Assembly (NCBI GenBank): GCA_023701285.1
Contig: JAMPXH010000015.1
Coordinates: forward strand, 1 to 51,759
Source of the DNA: Candidatus Didemnitutus sp.
GTDB taxonomy: Bacteria > Verrucomicrobiota > Verrucomicrobiia > Opitutales > Opitutaceae
Length of the DNA: 51,759 bases
Direction: 5' to 3'
Shown: piece by piece, positions 36,032 to 44,770 of the stretch
Position numbering within the stretch: the first letter of the stretch is position 1
Layout: every line of letters starts with the position of its first letter
Notes under the pieces: model-generated
What the model saw: only the letters and a program-made list of their open reading frames with translations
Told to the model about the DNA's origin: nothing
Database searches by the model: none
Program-made: the position numbers and the translations under genes

Positions 36032-37531
36032 GGCGCCGAGCGCCTCGTCGAGCGCGGCGATGATCTCGTAGACCGGCTCGATGCCGACGGAGAGACGCAG
36101 CAACTCCGGCACGAGGCCCGCGCGCGCGAGTTCGTCGCCGCCGCCGCGGTGCGGCAGCAGATCGTAGTGCGCGAGGTAGATGTAAGGGCAGAGGAGCGTC
36201 GTCCGCATGCCGAAGCTCGGTCCCTTGGCCAGCGGCACGCGGTCGTAGAAGGACGCGATGGGCCGCTTCAAGGTGAACGACACCACGGCGCCGACCGCTT
36301 CCGGGCGGCGCGCGATACGGCGGTAATTCGCGGCAGTCCCTTCCTGCAACGACCACCACACACGCTCGACTGCCGGGTGACTTTCTAGAAACGCCACGAC
36401 CTGCGGCTTGTTGGCGTTGATGCGCGCGACGACTTCGGCCGCGGAGCCGATCTCGGCAGCCAGGCGCGCGAGATCGCGCGGGTAGGGGGCGTCCAGCCCG
36501 GCGGCGACCCGCGTCTGCAACGCCGCCGCGTCGGGCCCGGCCGGGTTGACCACGGCCGCGCCGGCCATGACGTCGCCCTCGTGCGAGGCATACTTGGTGA
36601 GGCTGAACGCGACGATGTCCGCGTGCGGCAACACATCGACGTTGAAGGGCGAGGCGATGGCCGGGTCGACGATCACGCGCACCCCGTGGCGGCGCGCGAG
36701 CGCGGCGACGGCGGCGAGGTCGGCCGTGTGCAGCAGCGGGTTCGTGGGCGCCTCGGTGATCAGGCCCGCGATGCGCGGCCCGTGCGCGGCCAGCAGTTGC
36801 TCCAGCGCGGCGAGGTCGCGCACATCGTGCAACACGAGGTGGTCGTGCGCCGGGTCGGGCGTGAATTTTTTCAGCAATGCGATGGTGTCGAGGTAGAGCC
36901 AGCCGAGCTGCACCCAGGCGGTGCGGCCGCGCGGCGCCTGCACTTCGCCGACCGCCCGGAAGGCGGCGTGGATGGCACTCATCCCGCTCGGTGCGAGGTG
37001 CAGGTGGCGTTCCGCGCCCGGGAAGCAAGGCCCCAGCACCCGGCGCACCGCCAGCGCGGCATCGCCCTTGAAAGTCGTCTCGGCGCCGGCGGCCGGCAGC
37101 CGGCCGAGGCGCACCAGCGCATCCTCCGCGCCCCGCGAGCTGAGCAGCGTGCCGGTGTGTTGCAGCCAGAGCTTCGCCTGCGCCGCGAGCGCTTCGCCGG
37201 CGGGATGCAGCACCGCTTCCACGCCCTGCACGCGGACGTGTCGCGCGGGCGCGCCGCCGAGTTGCGCGACGAGGGTCTCCGCGGCCCGGGCGGAGATGAG
37301 TGGCCAGAGTTGTTCGCCGGCCTGTGCCACCTCGGCGGTCAGCGCCGCGATGAGTTGTCGCACGAACGGGTGCAGCGCGAAGCGCGGGTAACCCGCCTGC
37401 ATGCGCGCGGTCACGGCCGGATCGCGTTCTTCGTAACCGATGATGTCCGCCAGCGTGGGCAGGCTGCACGAGACGGAGTGGACCGATCCGGGGATCGGGC
37501 AGCCGAGCGGGAGAGGGGTGAACGCGGACAT
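36029..37531 (-). CDS. Cystathionine gamma-synthase, fungal (STR2-like) type
   Basis: A 500-residue fold-type I PLP enzyme of Cys/Met metabolism that would join activated homoserine (probably O-acetylhomoserine here) with cysteine. Start ATG 37531. Unlike the usual bacterial MetB of about 390 residues, it has a 100-residue extension beginning PIPGSVHSVSCSLPTLADII then GYEERDPAVTARMQAGYPRF, which resembles the N-terminus of fungal cystathionine gamma-synthases. PLP lysine is Lys313 in FSLTKYASHEGDVMAG. Other motifs: ITEAPTNPLLHTADLAAVAA, VRVIVDPAIASPF, and C-terminal RLSVGIEPVYEIIAALDEAL. Divergent from metX-thrA. The stop codon lies in repeat copy C. The 157-bp divergent region shows no SAM riboswitch. 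Confidence 0.88.
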   Translation of the reverse strand: MSAFTPLPLGCPIPGSVHSVSCSLPTLADIIGYEERDPAVTARMQAGYPRFALHPFVRQLIAALTAEVAQAGEQLWPLISARAAETLVAQLGGAPARHVRVQGVEAVLHPAGEALAAQAKLWLQHTGTLLSSRGAEDALVRLGRLPAAGAETTFKGDAALAVRRVLGPCFPGAERHLHLAPSGMSAIHAAFRAVGEVQAPRGRTAWVQLGWLYLDTIALLKKFTPDPAHDHLVLHDVRDLAALEQLLAAHGPRIAGLITEAPTNPLLHTADLAAVAALARRHGVRVIVDPAIASPFNVDVLPHADIVAFSLTKYASHEGDVMAGAAVVNPAGPDAAALQTRVAAGLDAPYPRDLARLAAEIGSAAEVVARINANKPQVVAFLESHPAVERVWWSLQEGTAANYRRIARRPEAVGAVVSFTLKRPIASFYDRVPLAKGPSFGMRTTLLCPYIYLAHYDLLPHRGGGDELARAGLVPELLRLSVGIEPVYEIIAALDEALGA

Positions 37532-37688
37532 CGGCGGAAGCGTCGTGGGCGGCGGATTACGGGCAACGCACCCCCACGTCACCAGCCTGAATTCCATGTC
37601 ATATGGCGTCGTCGGATAGGCCGCTCAGGCTATGACTTGTTGCGGGGTTGTGAGTGGTTGCGCCGGGGAGGATGGTCGGCCTCTGCCG

Positions 37689-38735
37689 ATGTCCGTCCGC
37701 GCCATCAACGCTGCTTCGCCGCAGTCCTTCATCCTCACCTTGCCCGATCTTCCGCTCGCGCGCGGCGGGCGCGTGCGCCGGCACCGGGCGGCGGCGTGGT
37801 GGTGGAGCCGCGAGGGCGACACGCCCGCGCAACCGCAGCCCGGCGTGCCCACGGTGCTGCTCGTGCACGCGCTCACCGGCAGCGCGCAGGCCGGTGGCAA
37901 AGGCGGCTGGTGGGAGCCGCTCATCGGCCCCGGTCGTGCGCTCGATCCGGCGAAGGTGCGCCTCGTGTGCTTCAACAACCTCGGCTCCTTCTACGGCAGC
38001 AGCGCGCCCGGCATGCCCGGCTGGCCCAAGGGCCGCGCCGTCACGCTCACGAGCATCGACCTCGCGCGCGCGATCCTGCTCGGGCTGGATGCGCTGGGCC
38101 TCAAGAGCGTGCAACTCGCCGCGGGTGGCTCGCTCGGCGGCATGGTCGTGCTCGCGCTCGCCGCGCTGGCCCCGAAGCGCTTCGCGCGCATCATGCCGGT
38201 GGCGACGACCGCGACTGCGAGCGCCTGGATTGTCGGCTGGAACCACGTCGCTCGCGGCATCCTCCGCCTCGATCCCGGTTACCCGCACCACGGCGCGCGC
38301 GGCCTCGAGGTCGCGCGCCAGCTCGCGATGCTCACCTACCGCGCCGAGCCCGGCCTCGCCACCAAGCACAGCGCGACGCGCGGCATCGGCAGCTACCTCG
38401 AACACCACGGCAGCAAGCTCCACGGCCGCTTCACCGCCGCGTGCTACGAGTCGCAGCTCGATGCGATGGACCACCACGACCTGACCCGGCCGCTGCCCGG
38501 CACCCGCGGCCCGGCGCTCGCCCGCATCCAGGCCCCGGCCCTTGTCGTCGATGTCGACACCGACCAGCTTTTCACCCCCGCGCAATCCACCGCCCTCGCC
38601 GCCGCGCTCCGCGCGCACGGCCGGACCGTGCAACGCGCCACCCTCCGCAGCCCGCACGGCCACGACGCCTTTCTGCTCGAATGGGAGCAGTTGGCGCGGT
38701 TAGTGCAAAGGGCTCTCCGACTTCCTCCTGCATGA
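37689..38735 (+). CDS. metX: Homoserine O-acetyltransferase
   Basis: A 348-residue alpha/beta-hydrolase-fold acyltransferase that activates homoserine for methionine synthesis. Family marks: VLLVHALTGSAQAGGKGGWW, FNNLGSFYGSSAP, nucleophile Ser148 in AGGSLGGM, Asp292 in DVDTDQLFTP, and His325 in GHDAFLLE completing the triad. ATG 37689 chosen because conserved sequence starts soon after; an upstream ATG at 37632 adds an unlikely Cys-rich leader. The stop overlaps the next start as ATGA, so it is translationally coupled to the aspartokinase/homoserine dehydrogenase that makes its substrate. Confidence 0.93.
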   Translation: MSVRAINAASPQSFILTLPDLPLARGGRVRRHRAAAWWWSREGDTPAQPQPGVPTVLLVHALTGSAQAGGKGGWWEPLIGPGRALDPAKVRLVCFNNLGSFYGSSAPGMPGWPKGRAVTLTSIDLARAILLGLDALGLKSVQLAAGGSLGGMVVLALAALAPKRFARIMPVATTATASAWIVGWNHVARGILRLDPGYPHHGARGLEVARQLAMLTYRAEPGLATKHSATRGIGSYLEHHGSKLHGRFTAACYESQLDAMDHHDLTRPLPGTRGPALARIQAPALVVDVDTDQLFTPAQSTALAAALRAHGRTVQRATLRSPHGHDAFLLEWEQLARLVQRALRLPPA

Positions 38736-41215
38736 ACGTTTCCTGGCAGATCTACAAATTCGGCGGCAGCTCGCTCGGCACTCCGGGCCGGCTGCCCCGT
38801 GTGCTCGAGCTCATCGCGCGCGGCCCCCGGCCGCTCGCGGTGGTGGTTTCCGCGCTCGGCGACACGACGGATTGGCTGATCCTCGCCGCGCGTTCCGCCG
38901 CCGATGGCGAGATCACCCAGGCCCGCGGCGAACTCGCCCGCGTGCGCGAGCTGGCCGTCTCCACCGCCCGCCCCGTGCTCACCGCGCACGGCTTGCGCGC
39001 CTTCAAGGCCGACCTTGACGCTGTGCTCACGCCCGTCGAGCGCACCCTCTCCGGCATCGAGCTGACGCGCGAGTGTTCGCCCCGCTCGCTCGATGCCGTC
39101 ATCAGCGCCGGCGAACGCATCTCCATCGCGCTCGTCTCCCGCGCCCTCACCGAGCTCGGCGCCCCGTCGGTGCCCGTCGATGCGCGCGACTTCATGGTGA
39201 CGGACGCGACCTTCGGCTCCGCTGCGGTGGATGTCGCCGCGACGCGCGAGAAGTTCAACGCCCTCCTGCCCGCCTGGTCCGGCGTGGTGCCGCTCATCTC
39301 CGGCTTCATCGGCCGCACCCGCGACGGCCACACCACCACGCTCGGCCGCAACGGCTCCGACTACACCGCCACGCTGCTGGCCTCGCTCTTCCGCGCCGAG
39401 GCCGTGACGGTGTGGACCGACGTGCTCGGCGTGATGACCGCCGACCCGAACCTCGTGCGCGAGGCCGCGCCCGTCGACCGCCTCTCCTACGACGAGGCGC
39501 TCGAGCTGGCCTACTTCGGCACCCGGATGTTCCACTCGCGCACGATCATCCCGCTCCGCGATTGCGGCGCGGCGCTGGTCATCCGCAGCACGACGCAACC
39601 GGACGCGCCCGGCACGCGCATCGACGCCACCGGCAATCCCGATCCGGCTCGCCCGACCTGCGTCACGAGCCTGGAAAACCTTTCGCTCATCGGCGTCCAG
39701 TCGCGCCGCACCGGCCTCAGCCGTCCGGTGGGCAGCCGCATCGTCGCGGCGCTCGACGCCGAGGGCGTGCGCGTGTGGCTGAGCACCGAGTCGACGCTCG
39801 GGCAGACCTTCACCGTCGTCGTGCCCGTGGCGGACGAGCCGCGCGCCGTGGAGATCATGCAGAGTGCGCTCGCCTCCGAGGTGTTGCGCGGCGACCTCAC
39901 GATCGGTCCGGTGCGCTCGCCGGTGTCGCTGGTCACGCTCGTGGCGGAGTCGATGGTCGCGCGGCCCGACGTGGCCGGCCGCATGTTGCACGCCATCGGC
40001 TCGGTGGGTGTCGCGGCCCGTGCGCTGGCGCAGGGCGCCTCGGCGCGCAGCATCTCGTGCGTGGTCGACGCGGCGGACACCGCTCTGGCCGTGCGGACGG
40101 TGCACGCGGCCTTCAATCTCGCCCACGCGGAGCTCAACGTGCTTCTGCTCGGCAAGGGCATCGTCGGCGGCAGCCTGCTGCGGCAGTTGACAGCGCACGG
40201 CACGGCGCTGCGCTCGCAGCATGACGTGAATGTCCGCCTCGTGGGCCTCGCGGGCAGTCGCGGCGGCATCTTCGACGCGCGCGGCCTCGCGCCGGAGGCG
40301 GCGGCGGGCTTGCTCGCCAAGGCCGGGCACGGCCGCGCCGTGGCGGAGCTCTTGCCCGAGCTCGCACGCCTGCCCAACCCGGTGCTGGTCGATTGCACGG
40401 CCTCGGCCGGCATGGAGGAAGTTTACATGGCGGCGTTCAAGCAGGGCATCAACGTGGTGTCCGCGAACAAGCAGCCGCTGGCGCTGCCGCGCGAGCAGCG
40501 CGACGCCCTGCACGCCGCCGCGCGCCGGCATTTCCGCGTCTATCTCTACGAGACGACCGTCGGTGCGGCGCTGCCCGTCATCGAGACGCTCAAGAACCTC
40601 GTGCGCACGGGCGACAACGTCGTGCGGATCGAGGGCGCGTTCTCCGGCACGCTCGGTTATCTCTGCGAACAGCTCACCGCCGGCGTGCCGCTCTCGGCCG
40701 CCGTGCGCCGCGCCAAGGAGCTCGGCTACACCGAGCCGCACCCGCGCGACGACCTCTCCGGTCTCGACGTGGCCCGCAAGGCGCTGATCCTTGCCCGCGA
40801 ACTCGGTCTCAAGCTCGACCTCGCCGACGTGCAGCTGAAGCCTTTCATCCGGGAGGAGCTGCTGCGCGAGGACGATCCGGAGCTGTTCCTGCAGAAACTG
40901 GCCGCGGGCGACGCGGAGACCGCGGCGCAGGTGGCGGAGCTCAAGGCCAAGGGCCAGCTGCTGCGCTACCTCGCGCGCATCGAGCCCGGCGCCAACGGCG
41001 CTACGGTGACCGTCGCCCCGCTCGGGGTCGACGCCACGCATCCCGCCGCCGGTCTGCGCGGCTCGGAGGCCTTCGTCGCCTTCCACACGGAGCGCTATAG
41101 CCAGTATCCGCTGGTCGTGCGCGGCTCGGGCGCGGGCGGCGACGTGACGGCGGCCGGCGTGCTGGCCGACATCCTGCGTCTGGCCCAGAATCTTCGCAGC
41201 CGCCGCGAAGGCTGA
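38732..41215 (+). CDS. thrA: Bifunctional aspartokinase/homoserine dehydrogenase
   Basis: An 827-residue fusion enzyme catalysing the first and third steps of the aspartate family pathway. The aspartokinase part (about 1-290) starts IYKFGGSSLGTP and has GFIGRTRDGHTTTLGRNGSD. Two ACT-type regulatory segments follow at about 310-465. The homoserine dehydrogenase part starts with a nucleotide-binding loop LLLGKGIVGGSLL (Gly474 onward) and has VVSANKQPLAL, FSGTLGYLCEQL and the ThrA-specific PHPRDDLSGLDVARKALILA. The 4-bp ATGA overlap with metX channels homoserine to methionine. Threonine feedback through the ACT domains is expected from the family. Confidence 0.94.
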   Translation: MNVSWQIYKFGGSSLGTPGRLPRVLELIARGPRPLAVVVSALGDTTDWLILAARSAADGEITQARGELARVRELAVSTARPVLTAHGLRAFKADLDAVLTPVERTLSGIELTRECSPRSLDAVISAGERISIALVSRALTELGAPSVPVDARDFMVTDATFGSAAVDVAATREKFNALLPAWSGVVPLISGFIGRTRDGHTTTLGRNGSDYTATLLASLFRAEAVTVWTDVLGVMTADPNLVREAAPVDRLSYDEALELAYFGTRMFHSRTIIPLRDCGAALVIRSTTQPDAPGTRIDATGNPDPARPTCVTSLENLSLIGVQSRRTGLSRPVGSRIVAALDAEGVRVWLSTESTLGQTFTVVVPVADEPRAVEIMQSALASEVLRGDLTIGPVRSPVSLVTLVAESMVARPDVAGRMLHAIGSVGVAARALAQGASARSISCVVDAADTALAVRTVHAAFNLAHAELNVLLLGKGIVGGSLLRQLTAHGTALRSQHDVNVRLVGLAGSRGGIFDARGLAPEAAAGLLAKAGHGRAVAELLPELARLPNPVLVDCTASAGMEEVYMAAFKQGINVVSANKQPLALPREQRDALHAAARRHFRVYLYETTVGAALPVIETLKNLVRTGDNVVRIEGAFSGTLGYLCEQLTAGVPLSAAVRRAKELGYTEPHPRDDLSGLDVARKALILARELGLKLDLADVQLKPFIREELLREDDPELFLQKLAAGDAETAAQVAELKAKGQLLRYLARIEPGANGATVTVAPLGVDATHPAAGLRGSEAFVAFHTERYSQYPLVVRGSGAGGDVTAAGVLADILRLAQNLRSRREG

Positions 41216-41265
41216 GCGGCGCGGATTTCCGGGGCCGTCGATCGCGCCGCCCGTCTCGCTTGGGG

Positions 41266-41280
41266 CGGTCGGGACGACCG
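41266..41280. repeat. Small GC hairpin 3' of thrA
   Basis: CGGTCG-GGA-CGACCG, 50 bp after the thrA stop, with a GGGAC segment at its loop similar to hairpin 2 of the 132-bp repeat. No U-tract. Possibly a transcription barrier; nothing else is seen in the 182-bp gap. Confidence 0.45.
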
Positions 41281-41397
41281 TCGCTGCCGCTCCAAGCAGA
41301 GTCGTGGCAGGGAACCCCGCCGTCCTAGCCGAAAGGAGGCCCCGCTACGCACGTCTGCGTATGGGCAACGACGGAAAAATCCCCTACGTTGCCGGGG

Positions 41398-41697
41398 ATG
41401 AAAGCCACGCTCCTCACCTCAGTTCCCTTGCGCCGGGTCGGCGCCGGCGAGGGCGTGTTGCACATCGGCATCGCGGCGGCGCTCTTCGCCGCGCTGGCGC
41501 AACCGCTCGAAGGCGGCTGGGCGGTGCTCGTGACGCTGGCGATGGGCGGTTTCTGGACCGGCTGCTACGTCGTGTTCCGCTACGCGCGTCTGCGCGACTG
41601 GTTCGGCGCGTGGGACACGGTCTCCTTCGCGACCGTCGCCAGCTACGCCGTCGTGCTCGCCCTGACCTTCGTCGGCGCGCTCAATCGCTGGGTTTGA
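41398..41697 (+). CDS. Small integral membrane protein of unknown function
   Basis: A 99-residue hydrophobic protein with three predicted membrane segments: about residues 22-38 (LHIGIAAALFAALAQ), 43-60 (WAVLVTLAMGGFWTGCYVVF) and 76-95 (VSFATVASYAVVLALTFVGA), separated by an arginine-rich loop. I do not recognise a family. ATG 41398 is preceded by CCGGGG; a TTG three codons upstream is an alternative. It stands alone between thrA and the ribonucleotide reductase gene. Confidence 0.65.
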   Translation: MKATLLTSVPLRRVGAGEGVLHIGIAAALFAALAQPLEGGWAVLVTLAMGGFWTGCYVVFRYARLRDWFGAWDTVSFATVASYAVVLALTFVGALNRWV

Positions 41698-41817
41698 GCC
41701 GCGCGAGCGAGCGCGTGTGCGGTGCCTCGCGGCGCGAGCAGAGGATGCGTGGCGAACACGCGAGCTTTAATGTGCGGATATGACCAGAAATCGGTGTCTG
41801 CGCGCCGCGCGGCCGCC

Positions 41818-41840
41818 GGATTTTTTGCGGGGATTTTTTC
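41818..41840 (+). promoter_or_regulatory. Tandem GGATTTTTT tracts upstream of the reductase gene
   Basis: GGATTTTTTG (41818-41827) and GGATTTTTTC (41831-41840), 13 bp apart, stand out in GC-rich sequence about 100 bp before the reductase start. They could be terminator remnants of the small membrane gene or part of the reductase promoter. No NrdR box or cobalamin box was seen in the 239-bp gap. Confidence 0.3.
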
Positions 41841-41936
41841 GCCGCAATTTATGCGTAGAAATTTCCGGAATAGCGCAACCGATGGTTAGCGGTGCGGGAG
41901 CGTGCGGCGTAAGATGCGCCGCGACTTTTCCTCCAC

Positions 41937-44426
41937 ATGACCGCCGCCACTCTTCTTGCCCGTTTCAACCACCGTCATCACGCCCGTCCCGCCATCGCCG
42001 CCGCCGACCGCCGCGTCGTGAAGCGCGACGGCTCCACTGTCTCCTGGGACAACGCCAAGGTTGTCCGCGCCGTCGCGCTCGCCTTCTTCGAGGTGAAGCA
42101 CGGCACGAACGAGAACCCGCATCGCGGGAGCGCCGAGGCGCGCTACGGCCTCGATGTCGACACCTTCGCCCGCTGCCAGGCCATCGGCGCGCGCGTCAGC
42201 CGCATGGTCGAGCTGATCTACCGCTCCGGCCGCCACCCGACGATCGACGAGGTGCAGGACACCGTGGAGAAGGCCATCGCCGCCGACGGCGAGTGGGAGG
42301 TCGCGCGCGCCTACATCGTTTACCGCGCGAGCAAGGCCGCGCACCGCCTGACGCATTTTCCCGAGAACGGCCTGAGCGACTACATCGCCACGGCCAAGTA
42401 TGCGCGTTTCCGCCGCGATCTCGGCCGCCGCGAGTCCTTCCCCGAGGCCGCGCGCCGCGTGATGGCGATGCACCTCGAGCACTTCAAGGACCGGCTCACG
42501 CAGCGCCTGCCTGCGCCGGACGACAAATCGCCCGCGCAGCCCGGCGACCGCCACCTGCTCGCCGAGTGGCTGGCCGGCGGCACGCTCTCCGATGCGATCC
42601 ACCGCGCCTTCGGCAGCGTGGCGATGAAGCGCGTGCTGCCCTCGATGCGCTCGCTGCAGTTCGGCGGCGACGCGATCCTCAAGAACCACGCCCGGCTCTT
42701 CAACTGCTCCTTCAGCCCGGTCGACCGCGTCGAGTTCTTCCGCGAGTATTTCTTCCTCCTGCTCGCCGGCACGGGCTGCGGCTTCTCGGTGCAGCGCCAC
42801 CACGTGGAGATGCTGCCCACGCTGCCGCTCCGCGGCGAGGAGATGGAGCTCCGCGTCGAACACTACACGATCGAGGACACGATCGAAGGCTGGGCCGACG
42901 CGCTGCATTACCTCGTGCGCAGCCACTGCGAGCGCTTCAAGGCCGAGTTCAACTTCTCCAAGATCCGCCCGCGCGGCGCCGCGCTCGTCACGGCCGGCGG
43001 CAAGGCCCCGGGCCACCTGCCGCTGAAGCAGGCCCTGATCGACGTCGAGGCGGTCCTCACCGGCGCCTCCGGTCGCAAGCTGCGCCCGATCGAGGTCTAC
43101 GACATCTGCATGTTCACCGCGCGCGCCGTGCTTAGCGGCGGCATCCGCCGCTCGGCCACGATCTGCCTCTTCTCGCCCGACGACGACGAGATGATGTCCG
43201 CCAAGACCGGCAACTGGTTCGAGAAACACCCGCAACGCTCCGCGTCGAACAACTCCGCCGTGCTCTCGCGCACCCAGGCTGACGACGCGCAGTTCCGCCG
43301 TCTCTTCAACGCCCAGAAGGAGTTCGGCGAGCCGGGCTTCTACTTCGCCGATCATCCCGACTACGGCTGCAATCCCTGCTGCGAGATCGGCCTGCACCCG
43401 GTCGTCGGCGGCGAGCTCGACGACGAGGTCGAGGTGGCGAAGCTCCGCGCCCTCGGTTACACCGGCTCCGTCGAGCCCGGCACGCGCCTCTCCGGCTGGC
43501 AGATGTGCAATCTCAGCACGATCAACGGCGCCGCGCTCCAGACGGTCGACGATTTCTTCGTCGCCTGCATCCAGGCCGCGGTGATCGGCACGCTCCAGGC
43601 CGCCTACACCGACATCCCGTATCTCGGGCCGGTGACGCGCTACCTCAACGAGCGCGACGCGCTGCTCGGCGTCTCCATCTGCGGGTTCATGGACAACCCC
43701 GAGATCCTCTTCAACCCCGAGGTGCTCGAACGCGGCGCGTGCCTGTGCCGCGCGGCCAACGAGATCGTCGCGAAGGTCATCGGCATCCGCCCGGCCGCGC
43801 GCGTCACCTGCGTGAAACCCGAAGGCACCGCCTCGCTCCTGCTCGGCGCGGCCTCCGGCATCCACCCGCACCACGCCCGCCACTACTTCCGGCGCGTGCA
43901 GGCGAACCGCAAGGACCCCGTTTACCGGCACTTCCGCTCGCTCAACCCGCACATGACCGAGGCCTCGGTCTACCGCCCCGAGATGGACGACGTCATCACG
44001 TTCCCCGTCGAGGCGCCGCCGCACGCCATCCTGCGCGACGAGGTCAGCGCGGTGGAGTTCCTCCACTTTGTGCAGCTCGTCCAGCAGCACTGGGTGCTCA
44101 ACGGCGAGGTCGCGCACTCGCGTTCGCCCGGCCTGCACCACAACGTCTCCAACACCTGCACCGTGAAGGCGGAGGAGTGGAACGCCGTGGCCGACTTCAT
44201 CTGGAAGTATCGCGAGCACTTCACCGGCGTCGCGCTGCTCGGCCACGATGGCGACAAGCGCTACCCGCAGGCGCCGCGTGAGGCCGTGACGACGGCGGAC
44301 GATTTCGCCAAGTGGAACCGCCTCCGCTACGTGCCGGTGAACTACACCGAGCTCGCGGAAAATTCCGACGAGACGAAGCTCAAGGAAGTCGTCGCCTGCG
44401 CCGGCGGCGCCTGCGAGCTGACCTGA
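41937..44426 (+). CDS. nrdJ: Adenosylcobalamin-dependent (class II) ribonucleotide reductase
   Basis: An 829-residue reductase making deoxyribonucleotides. An N-terminal ATP-cone-like region (VVKRDGSTVSWDNAKVVRAV) is followed by the ten-stranded barrel. Active-site cysteines can be mapped: Cys257 (LFNCSF), thiyl Cys481 in NPCCEI, and Cys524 in WQMCNLSTIN. The C-terminal redox pair is Cys821/Cys826 in CAGGACELT. VKPEGTASLLLG and RYVPVNYTELAEN are also typical. The monomeric RTPR-like make-up, C-x4-C tail and absence of nrdB nearby indicate class II. Unusual points: the doubled Cys481-Cys482 where most enzymes have NPCGEI or NLCLEI, and an about 20-residue insertion between Cys482 and Cys524. 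Confidence 0.9.
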   Translation: MTAATLLARFNHRHHARPAIAAADRRVVKRDGSTVSWDNAKVVRAVALAFFEVKHGTNENPHRGSAEARYGLDVDTFARCQAIGARVSRMVELIYRSGRHPTIDEVQDTVEKAIAADGEWEVARAYIVYRASKAAHRLTHFPENGLSDYIATAKYARFRRDLGRRESFPEAARRVMAMHLEHFKDRLTQRLPAPDDKSPAQPGDRHLLAEWLAGGTLSDAIHRAFGSVAMKRVLPSMRSLQFGGDAILKNHARLFNCSFSPVDRVEFFREYFFLLLAGTGCGFSVQRHHVEMLPTLPLRGEEMELRVEHYTIEDTIEGWADALHYLVRSHCERFKAEFNFSKIRPRGAALVTAGGKAPGHLPLKQALIDVEAVLTGASGRKLRPIEVYDICMFTARAVLSGGIRRSATICLFSPDDDEMMSAKTGNWFEKHPQRSASNNSAVLSRTQADDAQFRRLFNAQKEFGEPGFYFADHPDYGCNPCCEIGLHPVVGGELDDEVEVAKLRALGYTGSVEPGTRLSGWQMCNLSTINGAALQTVDDFFVACIQAAVIGTLQAAYTDIPYLGPVTRYLNERDALLGVSICGFMDNPEILFNPEVLERGACLCRAANEIVAKVIGIRPAARVTCVKPEGTASLLLGAASGIHPHHARHYFRRVQANRKDPVYRHFRSLNPHMTEASVYRPEMDDVITFPVEAPPHAILRDEVSAVEFLHFVQLVQQHWVLNGEVAHSRSPGLHHNVSNTCTVKAEEWNAVADFIWKYREHFTGVALLGHDGDKRYPQAPREAVTTADDFAKWNRLRYVPVNYTELAENSDETKLKEVVACAGGACELT

Positions 44427-44770
44427 GCGGTGGAAATCCATGGTCCACTTGAAGAGGTCGCAAGGATCTGACGGCGCTGTGGCTTAACTAAGCGCTTCCG
44501 CTTGCGCCTTGCCCAGTCACTCTGCGTCGATCCGACTCGGCGTGGTGGTCTGTTGGCCGGTGGCCAATTGTTCCGCCATGCACAAGCCGGGTGCGTTGTA
44601 TCGTGCCTCGGCTGGCGCGCAGGCTGCGCCATCGCGTCAATTGATAGAAAGGTGTCGAAGTTCACGTCGCGTTTACGCGTGCGAGAGGGTTTACGCTCGC
44701 CGAGACGGCCAAAATTCGTGCAAGATTTTTAACACGTTGTTTTGAGGGCCACAAAGCAACGACTACGTTT
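44427..44770. other. 344-bp gene-free gap
   Basis: Between the reductase and the secreted-protein cluster. I see no credible gene. It contains a short inverted repeat GTGGA...TCCAC just after the reductase stop, and a GTTTACGCG/GTTTACGCTCG pair of direct repeats near 44665-44700. An AT-richer stretch (GCAAGATTTTTAACACG) about 50 bp before the next start may hold a promoter. Base composition falls from the reductase level here and stays lower through 51.5 kb. Confidence 0.5.

Noticed and set aside
37532-37688. SAM riboswitch controlling the methionine genes
   Set aside because: No SAM-I or SAM-II-like conserved core could be found in the divergent region, only a short CCAT-N5-ATGG repeat.
36581-38731. 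Extension of the ThrA frame far upstream
   Set aside because: It runs antisense or out of frame through two real genes. The ATGA-coupled start at 38732 gives the normal enzyme.
41266-41280. Fourth copy of the 132-bp repeat
   Set aside because: Only a GGGAC-containing loop is shared; the flanking stems and outer arms are absent.
41698-41936. Cobalamin riboswitch before the class II reductase
   Set aside because: No GCCACTG-type B12 box or GGGAA...CCGGTG core is present.
44502-44745. Two small open frames in the 344-bp gap
   Set aside because: They overlap in different frames, lack ribosome sites and show no protein-like composition or domain.
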